DNA from: Pseudomonadales bacterium
GTDB taxonomy: Bacteria; Pseudomonadota; Gammaproteobacteria; Pseudomonadales; Azotimanducaceae
Length of the DNA stretch: 64,000 nucleotides
NCBI GenBank assembly: GCA_022822135.1
Contig: JAJECH010000037.1
Coordinates: 1-64,000, forward strand
Direction of reading: 5' to 3'
Each line of letters starts with the position of its first letter. Position 1 is the first letter of the stretch. The position numbers were made by a program, and so were the translations under genes. Below the pieces are notes generated by a model that was not told the DNA's origin, did not search any database, and saw only the letters and a list, made by a program, of their open reading frames with translations. Positions 48,668 through 58,584 of this stretch are shown in pieces.

Positions 48668-48918
48668 TTTTAACCTCTCGAATACGCTAGTAAATCAATG
48701 CAAGCGTGCAAATATAGCTAGCGTTCGGTTTAAGTTGGGTATAGCTGCAACTCGAGCGCAAGCGATGTCGGAAAATGTGCGCTTCGAGATTTTCCTGATG
48801 CACAGTTGAATACCGGAATTTACGGTGGACGTTCGTTCAAAAACGCTCGGCGAGCTTTCGTGATCCGTGAGAACGAAGATGATGCCAAAGTCGCCACTCA
48901 ATCGGGTACGTTAGCGGC
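48668..48918. promoter_or_regulatory. divergent intergenic region with an inverted repeat
   Basis: This 251-nt gap separates the monooxygenase and oxidoreductase genes and must carry both promoters. GGAAAAT (48770-48776) and ATTTTCC (48789-48795) form a perfect 7-bp inverted repeat with a 12-nt spacer, which could be an operator. No protein-coding signal is supported. Confidence 0.35.
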
Positions 48919-50031
48919 ATGACACAAAAGCAAATCGTCGTAATAGGAGGAGGCATCGCTGGTTTCGCGACTGCCGCTGAACTCGCGAGCGACTTTGACG
49001 TTACCATCGTCGAACAGGAATTCCAACCGGGGTACCACAGCACCGGTCGATCTGCCGCGGTGCTCCATCTTGCGTTCGAGAACGATGTTGTACACAGACT
49101 CACGAGGATCGCGGAACCGTTCTATCGCTCGCCTCCTGTGGGTTTTGCGCGATTAGCCGAACCGATTGATCACATCGCTTTCGATACTGAAGAAAACCGT
49201 CATTTAGTTGAGTCTTTCGTTGACAATTGGATCGATCGCTGTCCATGGCTCATCCTTCTCGATGAAGAAGACCTGCATGCGCGAGCGCCTTTGCTGGGTG
49301 AGCAGAATGTTTCTGGTGCTCTTGATTCCAACTCAATGCGACTGCATGTTGATGCTATCTTGCAGGGTTACCGACGTCTGTTCTCTGAGAATGGTGGTAG
49401 TTTTGTAGGTTCACGACGGGTATTGGGGGTTGAGAGACGTCCGACCAAATGGTTGTTGACCCTAGATCAATCCGATCCCCTTGAAGCAGACATGCTCGTG
49501 AATGCTGCCGGTGCATGGGCGGATGAAGTAGCGACATTAGCGGGTGTCAGTCCGATTGGTTTACAACCCAGGCGACGTACAGGGGTCATCGTGGATCCTC
49601 AAGTGGATTGTTCGAATCATCCAATGTGCTATCGAGCGTCTGGTGGCATTTACTTCAAGCCAGAAGGCACATTGTTGATGGTCTCGCCAGCGGACGCTTC
49701 GGATTCACCGCCGTGCGACGCTCAACCCGAGGACCTTGACGTCGCTGTCGTCATTGACACCCTCAACAATTGCACCAAGCTAGATGTGGTGCGTCCGGTA
49801 AATACCTGGGCAGGTCTGCGTTCGTTTGTCTCAGACGCACAACCGGTCATTGGATTCGATCCGATGGACGATCAGTTCTTCTGGGTTGCGGCGTTAGGTG
49901 GTTTCGGCATCCAAACTGCACCTGCGTACTCAAAGGCGGCTGCATCGATCCTTGCTAGAAAACAAGGTAGCGATCTCGACTTGGTGAGCGCTGAAGAGTT
50001 ATCTCCTAGCCGTCTAGCTCTGACCAATTAA
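48919..50031 (+). CDS. DAO-family FAD-dependent oxidoreductase
   Basis: The 370-residue protein starts with the dinucleotide motif VVIGGGIAGFATAAEL. It has YHSTGRSAAVL and a C-terminal AALGGFGIQTAPAYS, typical of the glycine oxidase/D-amino-acid dehydrogenase group. FAD-linked oxidation of an amine or amino acid is expected. The sequence most resembles D-arginine/D-amino-acid dehydrogenase-type proteins. Confidence 0.88.
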   Translation: MTQKQIVVIGGGIAGFATAAELASDFDVTIVEQEFQPGYHSTGRSAAVLHLAFENDVVHRLTRIAEPFYRSPPVGFARLAEPIDHIAFDTEENRHLVESFVDNWIDRCPWLILLDEEDLHARAPLLGEQNVSGALDSNSMRLHVDAILQGYRRLFSENGGSFVGSRRVLGVERRPTKWLLTLDQSDPLEADMLVNAAGAWADEVATLAGVSPIGLQPRRRTGVIVDPQVDCSNHPMCYRASGGIYFKPEGTLLMVSPADASDSPPCDAQPEDLDVAVVIDTLNNCTKLDVVRPVNTWAGLRSFVSDAQPVIGFDPMDDQFFWVAALGGFGIQTAPAYSKAAASILARKQGSDLDLVSAEELSPSRLALTN

Positions 50032-50121
50032 TAGCTCGATCGTTGACAAAGTGTCGTGTCGAGGAAATCACGAGCGTTACGTTTCATTAAGATTGGCGCG
50101 GCAAAATCAAGGCAGCGTGCA

Positions 50122-51626
<1,505 letters not shown>

Positions 51627-51679
51627 TGACTCTGAAACTGCGCGAGAGATCGTGCTAACGCGGAGAATTAAGAGCTACC

Positions 51680-53083
51680 CTAGGTCGGATCGGAATACGA
51701 CTGATTTTCTAGACGAGTGCGCCCGGACTTAATCGCAGCTGCAACTGCTTCTGGCGCGGTGCCACCAACATGGTTTCTAGCGGCAACGGAACCTTCTAAC
51801 GTTAGACATGCAAAGACCGTCTCGTCAAAAACCTCACACAGATCTTTAAGTTCGCTCAACGACAATTCGTGCAGTTCTATTTGGCGTTGATCTGCGAGAG
51901 CCACGGCTTTACCGCAAATCTCGTGCGCTGAACGAAACGCGATTTCACGACGAACTAGCCAATCGGCCATGTCGGTTGCGGTTGGGTGACCTTGTGAAGC
52001 GAGTTCAAGCATTCGCATTGGATTTGGAGACATCCCAGATACCAAAAGCGTCATTGCGCTGACACATTGAAACGTCGTATCAAATGCATCGAATGCGGCT
52101 TCTTTGTCTTCTTGGTTATCACGGTTGTACGCAAGTGGTTGACCCTTCATGAGCATTAGTAAACCGTTGAGATGACCCATCACGCGACCACTTTTCCCAC
52201 GAATGAGTTCTGCGACATCGGGGTTTTTCTTTTGCGGCATGATGCTCGAGCCGGTGCAGAGTTCGTCTGGCAAAGTTATGAACCCGAACGCTGGCGAGAT
52301 CCAGAGAATCACTTCTTCGGCACATCGAGATAGATGCATCATGATCGTGCTCAGTACTGCCACGAATTCAATGACATAGTCTCTATCGCTTACCGTATCG
52401 AGTGAGTTGCGCGTCACGGATTCGAAATTCATGGTTGTCTGGAACACGCTTCGATCGATCGGGTAGCTAGTTCCAGCCAATGCAGCGCTTCCCATTGGGG
52501 ATACGTTCGTACGATGTCGCCAGTCGCTCAGTCTCGTTAAGTCTCGGTCGAACATTTCGAACCACGCCATCAGGTGGTGGCCGAATGTAATGGGTTGTGC
52601 ATTTTGTAAGTGGGTGAATCCGGGCATGATCGTGTGAGTATGGGCAGCTGCTTTATCGAGCAGACTCTCTTGTAACTTAACCAAAGCTGCACATAGATCA
52701 TCACAGCTTTCCATCAAAAATAACTTGAAAGCGCTTGCGACCTGGTCATTCCTGGAACGCGCGGTATGTAATTTTCGACCGGGTTCGCCAATCGACTCGA
52801 TGAGTTTTGCTTCAATGTTCATATGAACATCTTCGAGTGATGAATCCCAGGGAAAGTCGCCGGATTGAATGTCAGTGATGATCTTGGCTAGACCATCAAT
52901 GATCGAGTCGTATTCCGTTCGGGTAAGAATTTCCGCGTCCAACAGAGTCTTGGCGTGAGCCTGAGAACAGCGGGCGTCGACTTCTCCCAATCGAGAGTCG
53001 AAGTGAACGGACGCAGTAAACGACTCGACGAATTCATCGGTCGTACCCGTAAATCGGCCACCCCAGAGTTTTTTTGTTGTCAT
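51680..53083 (-). CDS. argH: argininosuccinate lyase
   Basis: 467 residues from ATG 53083 (MTTKKLWGGRFTGTTDEFVE); a longer start at 53101 is unneeded. It has TARSRNDQVAS, PGFTHLQNAQPITFGHHL and GSSIMPQKKNPD with the catalytic Ser. It cleaves argininosuccinate to arginine and fumarate. It is divergent from hemC, an arrangement I remember from pseudomonads. It is the canonical counterpart to the fused lyase at 39.7-42.3 kb. Confidence 0.95.
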   Translation of the reverse strand: MTTKKLWGGRFTGTTDEFVESFTASVHFDSRLGEVDARCSQAHAKTLLDAEILTRTEYDSIIDGLAKIITDIQSGDFPWDSSLEDVHMNIEAKLIESIGEPGRKLHTARSRNDQVASAFKLFLMESCDDLCAALVKLQESLLDKAAAHTHTIMPGFTHLQNAQPITFGHHLMAWFEMFDRDLTRLSDWRHRTNVSPMGSAALAGTSYPIDRSVFQTTMNFESVTRNSLDTVSDRDYVIEFVAVLSTIMMHLSRCAEEVILWISPAFGFITLPDELCTGSSIMPQKKNPDVAELIRGKSGRVMGHLNGLLMLMKGQPLAYNRDNQEDKEAAFDAFDTTFQCVSAMTLLVSGMSPNPMRMLELASQGHPTATDMADWLVRREIAFRSAHEICGKAVALADQRQIELHELSLSELKDLCEVFDETVFACLTLEGSVAARNHVGGTAPEAVAAAIKSGRTRLENQSYSDPT

Positions 53084-53141
53084 TCGCCTATCGGTAATCA
53101 AATCTGAAATGAGGCGGGTCGCTAAGTGTAGAGGTCTTTTG

Positions 53142-53156
53142 TTGGTGTCACACCAA
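53142..53156. promoter_or_regulatory. perfect 15-nt palindrome between argH and hemC
   Basis: TTGGTGT-C-ACACCAA has 7-nt arms around a single central base, in the 124-nt divergent region (52 nt upstream of hemC, 59 nt upstream of argH). It has the size and symmetry of an operator. I do not recognise the regulator. Confidence 0.5.
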
Positions 53157-53207
53157 TAATTGTGATTGACGTTGTGCTTTCAATACGCCAGAGTTGGTGG
53201 CATCCTA

Positions 53208-54116
53208 GTGGTTCAACACACAATTCGCATCGCGACTCGACGTAGTCGCCTTGCACTTTGGCAGGCAGAACATGTGAAACATCTCATCGAGAATCACCTG
53301 TCAGATGCGAACTGTGAGCTCGTACCGATGGATACGTCCGGTGATCTAACACTAGACCGTCCGCTACGAAACGAGGGAGGCAAGGGTCTATTTCTTAAGG
53401 AGCTCGAAAAAGCGCTGCTTGACAATCGCGCTGATCTTGCGGTTCACAGTATGAAGGATGTTCCAATACGTCTTGCATCTGGGTTTGGCGTGCAGACGAT
53501 CGGGGTGCGAGGTTCAGCACACGACGTCTTGGTAAGCGGTTCGACCATTCATCAATTACCAAAAGATGCGACCATCGGTACTTCCAGTACTCGACGTCAG
53601 GCATTACTCGCTCATGTTTTTAAGCGTAGTCATACCGTCGAGGTTCGCGGCAATGTCGAGACACGTCTCAGAAAACTGGACGAAGGTCAGATGGACGCGC
53701 TAGTTCTCGCTGCCGCTGGATTAGAGCGATTAGGTCTCGAAAAACGTGTGTGTTCTATTTTGCCGAAGGACGTATTCGTACCTGCTCCGGGACAAGGCAT
53801 TCTCGCGGTTGAGGTCTTGGATGACCACGACGAAATTCGCGAGTTGCTCGCGAAGATGACCGAAAACGAAGTAGAGCAGGCTGCGTGTGCCGAGCGGCTG
53901 GTTGCCGAAATAGTCGGTGCGGATTGTGCGGGAGCGTTCGGCGCTCATTGTGAGAAAGTGAACGGAGGATATCGGTTATCAGCGATTGTGCTTTCGGAAT
54001 CTGGCGACCAAGCAATTCAAACGTCTATCGAGCATCACGATGCACCTAGCGCGGCGGGGATCGTAGGTCAACGCTTATTGAAACATGGGGCAAATGAGTT
54101 ACTAGCCGAATCATGA
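53208..54116 (+). CDS. hemC: hydroxymethylbilane synthase (porphobilinogen deaminase)
   Basis: I take GTG 53208 (VQHTIRIATRRSRLALWQAE), giving 302 residues, close to the family norm; an upstream TTG adds 14 residues. KGLFLKELEKALLDNRADLAVHSMKDVP and GTSSTRRQALL are diagnostic. The dipyrromethane-carrying Cys lies in GADCAGAFGAH. It polymerises four porphobilinogens. Its ATGA stop/start overlap with hemD indicates translational coupling. Confidence 0.95.
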   Translation: MVQHTIRIATRRSRLALWQAEHVKHLIENHLSDANCELVPMDTSGDLTLDRPLRNEGGKGLFLKELEKALLDNRADLAVHSMKDVPIRLASGFGVQTIGVRGSAHDVLVSGSTIHQLPKDATIGTSSTRRQALLAHVFKRSHTVEVRGNVETRLRKLDEGQMDALVLAAAGLERLGLEKRVCSILPKDVFVPAPGQGILAVEVLDDHDEIRELLAKMTENEVEQAACAERLVAEIVGADCAGAFGAHCEKVNGGYRLSAIVLSESGDQAIQTSIEHHDAPSAAGIVGQRLLKHGANELLAES

Positions 54117-54805
54117 CTGCCGTATGGGTTACGCGTACCGAACCTGGTGCGACTGCGATGGCGCGATATTTCCGTCGTGCGGCCATAGAGTCGAGCGTAG
54201 CGCCACTCATAGATATTCAGCGAATCTCGACCGAACCACCGAAGAAGTCGTTCGATTTGGCGGTCTATTTATCGCAACATACTGCTCGATGTGTGAGAGA
54301 TAACGATATAAGAGCGAAGCAGCATCTGGCGATCGGTTCCGCCACTCGTGAAGCGCTCTCGAACATCGGTATTGATGCTGAAGTACCCGAACGAGCTAAC
54401 TCAGAAGGCGTTGTGGCAAGCGTTACTGAGATATTGAAGCCAGGTTCCGCCGTGCTTGTGGTTTGCGGTGAAGATGGCCTACAGTTGTTACCGGACCGAC
54501 TTATGAACCTTGGTTACGACACGAATGTCTGGCGAGTTTACCGACGCGGTCTAGGATTAAGAAGACCTCGTTTAGGACGAGCTTGCGAGATAGTCGAGTT
54601 GAGCAGTGTTACATCTGTGAAGGCATATTGGAGGGCTGTTCGACGACATGCACTCATGAGCACTGAAGAGCCGTGCCTCGTCGTACCGAGTAGACGAATT
54701 GGGAAGCAAGGAACGCTACTCGGATTCCAAAGAGTTCATGTCGCCGCTAACGCGTCTGCTCGTGCTTTCGTCCGGGTCATCAGGCGGTTGATCGAAGATG
54801 GCTGA
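54113..54805 (+). CDS. hemD: uroporphyrinogen-III synthase
   Basis: The 230-residue protein overlaps hemC by four nt. The family is poorly conserved. Position in the operon, length, the N-terminal VWVTRTEPGATAMARYFRRA and VVCGEDGLQLLPDRL support the call. It cyclises hydroxymethylbilane with ring-D inversion. Its end overlaps hemX by 8 nt. Confidence 0.88.
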   Translation: MTAVWVTRTEPGATAMARYFRRAAIESSVAPLIDIQRISTEPPKKSFDLAVYLSQHTARCVRDNDIRAKQHLAIGSATREALSNIGIDAEVPERANSEGVVASVTEILKPGSAVLVVCGEDGLQLLPDRLMNLGYDTNVWRVYRRGLGLRRPRLGRACEIVELSSVTSVKAYWRAVRRHALMSTEEPCLVVPSRRIGKQGTLLGFQRVHVAANASARAFVRVIRRLIEDG

Positions 54806-55880
54806 TCAGGACGCATTGGGTATCGACAACGATTTGAACACCAAAGGATCGGGTATTCGTTGGTTAACAACCGTTTTAGTGTTAATAGCTATGACCGTTG
54901 TAACGGTGGCAGCGCTGCATTGGTATCAGCCTATTCGCGTGTTCATGGATAGCTTTTTAGGCGTCGAAATTACGTCAGAAAATACCTTCAAGCCTGAAGT
55001 TTCGTCGACCCCGCCGGGAACCAGAATTGACACCACTGATTTCATCCAATCGGACGTTCTCGTTGAACCAGCGAGCACTGATCAAGATTCTGGCGGTTTT
55101 CAGGAACTGTTAGACCTCCAGGACTCAGATGTACCCATCACGATTTCGGCGAGAGACGCGTATTTAGATCGGGGTCCATTTGATTCGGCGAGATTCGAAT
55201 TACAAGTCGCACTCTTCGCTCTAAGTGGCAATGGAGACTTGACACTTGCGTCGGACGCAATCAGACACGCACACACCGTCGCGACAGTCAATCAATTGAA
55301 TCCGGCAATCGTCGCCTTTGTTGATCAAGCATTGGCGGAAATTGATCACATCAGCAAGCTGAATCTCGAATCTGTTCAAGATCGACTCGAAGAAATCACT
55401 ACCTTGATCGCTTCGATGAGACCCGTTGATCTAGAGAACTTGCCAGTGCCTATTGCCGACCCTGAATCGTCATTTGAGGTTTCTCAGCAAACAGAGTCGC
55501 AGAGCTTTTGGGGTGAATTGAGCGATGGCATTTCGAGTGTGTACCGAGTCCGCCGTATTGATGAACTGACATCAATGGCGGACGATATCCGCTCCGAAAC
55601 TGGTGCGCAATTTCGGTTGCTGTTATTGATAGAACGTGCGCGGAACGACGTTCAGCGTCTCGATTTCGAAATGTATCGTGAGTCACTGAACGAGGCACGG
55701 ACGATTTTGGATTCGTTTTCTCATGCAAACTCTGACGAATTCGATTTGATACGCGACGAACTCGCTGAATTAGTGAAACTTGAACTAACGTCGCCGTACA
55801 AAGCTATTCGATCTGCACTCTTGGAACTGACGAATGTAGCGTCGACACAAACCGTTGATGCTGAAGTCTTAGAACCATGA
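54798..55880 (+). CDS. hemX: HemX-like inner-membrane protein
   Basis: The 360-residue protein has one N-terminal transmembrane segment (WLTTVLVLIAMTVVTVAALHWY) and a large periplasmic helical region with RFELQVALFALSGNGDLTLAS. This fits the HemX fused or associated with hemD in Gammaproteobacteria. It is not a proven uroporphyrinogen methyltransferase; its role is structural or unknown. It overlaps hemY by four nt. Confidence 0.88.
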   Translation: MADQDALGIDNDLNTKGSGIRWLTTVLVLIAMTVVTVAALHWYQPIRVFMDSFLGVEITSENTFKPEVSSTPPGTRIDTTDFIQSDVLVEPASTDQDSGGFQELLDLQDSDVPITISARDAYLDRGPFDSARFELQVALFALSGNGDLTLASDAIRHAHTVATVNQLNPAIVAFVDQALAEIDHISKLNLESVQDRLEEITTLIASMRPVDLENLPVPIADPESSFEVSQQTESQSFWGELSDGISSVYRVRRIDELTSMADDIRSETGAQFRLLLLIERARNDVQRLDFEMYRESLNEARTILDSFSHANSDEFDLIRDELAELVKLELTSPYKAIRSALLELTNVASTQTVDAEVLEP

Positions 55881-57055
55881 TCGTTGTGAAGGTCATCGTG
55901 ATGCTGGCAATCGCGTTATTGGCAGCACTCCTTGGTACATGGATCGCCAGCGATTCTGGTTATGTGGTCGTTGGTTTTAAAGGATGGGAGATCGCAACTA
56001 CGGTCTGGGCAGCGGTTACTGCGTTGCTGATTTTTGTCGTCGTAGCGTATTTTGTCGTCAAACTCCTCAACCTAATGTTGCTAAGGAACGCGAAAGTCGC
56101 GAACTGGTTCTCAACAAAACGTTCTTTAAGTTCTCGCCGCCAAACACTAAAAGCAATCGAAGAAGAAACGAACGGCAATACCGTCGAAGCGATACGACTG
56201 CTAGTCGCAGCGGGTCAACAGAGCCCGGATCCGATACTGCACTTTCTTCGAGCCAGCGAACTCGCCGAACGGATCGGAGCAAGAGATAAAGCCATTGAAC
56301 TTCGTAAGGATGCAGCAAATCTCGGCGACCAAGAACTGCGAGCCTATAGAAGACTCAATGACGCGATGGAGCTGCTTAACCAGAAGGATAAACGCTTAGG
56401 CCAACGTGCGCTTCGGCGGCTCCTTGAGGATCATCCGCGCTGCGCACCAGCCTTGCTTGCGTTAATCCGAGAGTGCCAGGATGTGGAGGATTGGGTTGGT
56501 GCATTGGAATATCTTGATGTGCTCTCACGTCTCTCTTTCATCGCAGACGAAGAAATCTACGAGCTACTTATCTCGAGTTGGATTGGTCGGATCCGTCAGG
56601 CCGACCCGTTGTCCGTAGCGAACGTCTGGCATGCTGTGCCACGTAAATTGAAACACGCCCCAAACGTATTCGTTGCTTATATCGACAAGCTACGAGAAAA
56701 AGGTGATGTCAACAAAGCCGCGCACGAACTTGAGCGATCGCTCAAGCGGAGTTGGGAAACGCAGAACGTTCTAATGTACGGTATCGTTGAGAGTGATGCC
56801 GAAAAGCAGCTAAACACTGCGAAACAATGGTTGACCGAGCACGGGGACGACCCGAACCTACATCTCACCGTAGGGCGATTGCTTCGGCGTAATGGTCAAC
56901 TTGATAACGCGCGTCACCATCTTGAGCGAAGCGTGAGCTTGGGCGGTGATAGCAGCGCAGCCGTAGAGCTAGCTGAGCTGTACTACGAAAGCGGCGAATC
57001 GCGAAAAGCTAACGACGTGATGGTGAGCGTAAGGAAAAATCTCGCATCAAGTTAA
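55877..57055 (+). CDS. hemY: HemY-type TPR membrane protein
   Basis: The 392-residue protein has two N-terminal transmembrane helices with a GTWIASDSGYVVVGFKGWEI hairpin and TPR repeats to the C terminus (HLTVGRLLRRNGQLDNARHHLERSV). Gammaproteobacterial HemY of this type differs from the Gram-positive protoporphyrinogen oxidase of the same name. It ends six nt from the convergent rho gene. Confidence 0.93.
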   Translation: MIVVKVIVMLAIALLAALLGTWIASDSGYVVVGFKGWEIATTVWAAVTALLIFVVVAYFVVKLLNLMLLRNAKVANWFSTKRSLSSRRQTLKAIEEETNGNTVEAIRLLVAAGQQSPDPILHFLRASELAERIGARDKAIELRKDAANLGDQELRAYRRLNDAMELLNQKDKRLGQRALRRLLEDHPRCAPALLALIRECQDVEDWVGALEYLDVLSRLSFIADEEIYELLISSWIGRIRQADPLSVANVWHAVPRKLKHAPNVFVAYIDKLREKGDVNKAAHELERSLKRSWETQNVLMYGIVESDAEKQLNTAKQWLTEHGDDPNLHLTVGRLLRRNGQLDNARHHLERSVSLGGDSSAAVELAELYYESGESRKANDVMVSVRKNLASS

Positions 57056-57061
57056 CACGTC

Positions 57062-58336
57062 TTACTGAATCTTCATCGACGCAAAGAACTGGTCGTTTGT
57101 TCGTGTCTCTTTCAAACGACTTATCACAAATTCGAGGGCTTCAAGGTCGTCCATCTCATCCACGAGTTTACGTAGGATCCAAACACGTTGACGATCTTCG
57201 TCACTCAAGAGAAGCTCTTCACGGCGCGTACCTGAACGTCGAATGTTGATCGCTGGGTAGACGCGACTTTCGGCCATCCGTCGTTCAAGATGCAGTTCTT
57301 GGTTCCCAGTTCCCTTAAATTCTTCGTAGATAACTTCATCCATACGCGAACCCGTTTCGACGAGAGCCGTCGCGACGATCGTGAGACTCCCACCTTCCTC
57401 GATATTGCGCGCTGCGCCGAAGAACCGTTTTGGACGTTCAAGCGCATTTGCGTCCACACCACCGGTTAATACTCGACCTGTGGTTGGGGTGGCTGTGTTG
57501 TACGCCCGAGCGAGCCGCGTAATCGAATCGAGCAAGATCACGACATCGCGTTTCTGCTCAACGAGCCGCTTCGCCTTTTCAATCACCATTTCCGCAACTT
57601 GAATGTGTCGCTTGTGAGATTCGTCAAACGTGCTTGCGACGACTTCAGCGTTGACGAGACTCTTCATCTCGGTGACTTCCTCAGGTCTTTCATCGATTAA
57701 CAAAACGATTAATGTGACATCCGGGTCGTTTGCGGTGATCGATTGTGCGATCGCCTGAAGCATGAGTGTCTTACCGGCTTTCGGTGGCGAAACGATCAGA
57801 CCACGTTGTCCCTTCCCGATCGGTGCGATGAAGTCGACGATCCGACCCGACAGGTCTTCAGTACTGCCGTTGCCGCGTTCTAATGTAAGGCGTTTGGTTG
57901 GAAATAATGGTGTGAGATTCTCGAATAGGATCTGGCGACGGCGTTGTTTCGTATCGACCTGTTCTTGATTGATATTGTCGATCCGCATGAGCGCGAAGTA
58001 GCGTTCACCGTTGCCGTTGCGCGGCGCGCGGATTTTTCCGGAGATGCTGTCGCCGGTACGAAGACCAAGGCGACGAATTTGGGTATGAGAAACGTAAATA
58101 TCGTCGGGCCCAGCCTGATAGCTGGTAAAAGGCGAACGGAGGAAACCATAACCGTCATCATGGATTTCCAACGTACCTTCACCACGGACATCCTCGCCTT
58201 GTTTCGTAAGTTTGCGGAGAATTCCTAAGATGATTTCCGGTTGTTTCGCGCGGTGGAGATGCTCGACGCCGTATTCTTCGGCGAGCGTGAGTAATTCGTC
58301 GATCGGCTTCTGTTTAAGGTCTGATAAATTCACCAT
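57062..58336 (-). CDS. rho: transcription termination factor Rho
   Basis: 424 residues from ATG 58336 ([20 protein letters not shown]), matching the usual Rho start; a TTG 36 nt upstream adds unconserved residues. It has an RNA-binding OB fold ([21 protein letters not shown]), the P-loop [21 protein letters not shown] and [12 protein letters not shown]. The hexameric RNA helicase terminates transcription. Confidence 0.96.
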   Translation of the reverse strand: MVNLSDLKQKPIDELLTLAEEYGVEHLHRAKQPEIILGILRKLTKQGEDVRGEGTLEIHDDGYGFLRSPFTSYQAGPDDIYVSHTQIRRLGLRTGDSISGKIRAPRNGNGERYFALMRIDNINQEQVDTKQRRRQILFENLTPLFPTKRLTLERGNGSTEDLSGRIVDFIAPIGKGQRGLIVSPPKAGKTLMLQAIAQSITANDPDVTLIVLLIDERPEEVTEMKSLVNAEVVASTFDESHKRHIQVAEMVIEKAKRLVEQKRDVVILLDSITRLARAYNTATPTTGRVLTGGVDANALERPKRFFGAARNIEEGGSLTIVATALVETGSRMDEVIYEEFKGTGNQELHLERRMAESRVYPAINIRRSGTRREELLLSDEDRQRVWILRKLVDEMDDLEALEFVISRLKETRTNDQFFASMKIQ

Positions 58337-58519
58337 GTTAGCTTGATTAATCGAAGGGAAAACGTTGCGCAACGATGGCGCAAATGGAAAAGTTAGCGAG
58401 GATTTGACAACCGTCGGAACAACGGTCGCTCAGGCGTAGCGCCTTCGGTAGGAAAGATTTTAGCAGCTAAATCACTGTGTGTACCAAATGTTTTTAAACA
58501 ATCTGGTTTCTTGGATACT
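58337..58519 (-). promoter_or_regulatory. rho leader region with several palindromes
   Basis: CGTTGCGCAACG (58363-58374), ACCGT/ACGGT arms (58411-58427) and AGGCG-TAG-CGCCT (58432-58444) lie upstream of rho on its transcript side. In E. coli rho has a long leader with Rho-dependent attenuation. A similar autoregulatory leader is plausible but not shown. Confidence 0.4.
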
Positions 58520-58575
58520 GAGCACACCGTGAGTGCTCCCCGCCATCAATGACAGGGTTTTAAGGCGCGTTGGAT
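58520..58575. repeat. probable solo terminal hairpin of an IS605-type element
   Basis: A 6-bp stem (GAGCAC/GTGCTC, 58520-58538) is followed by CCCCGCCATCAATGA (58538-58552) and CAGGGTTTTAAGGCGCG. The 15-mer is identical to that at 950-964 in the tnpB element's left end, and the next ~20 nt are also similar (GGG, TTTT, GCGCG, TTGG). No transposase gene adjoins it. It may be an element relic or a palindrome-associated derivative. Confidence 0.45.
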
Positions 58576-58584
58576 AATTCTTGC

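Noticed and set aside
58337-58372. Longer rho with a start at 58372
   Set aside because: The extra 12 residues are not part of the known Rho N terminus, whereas ATG 58336 gives the usual MVNLSDLK-type start.
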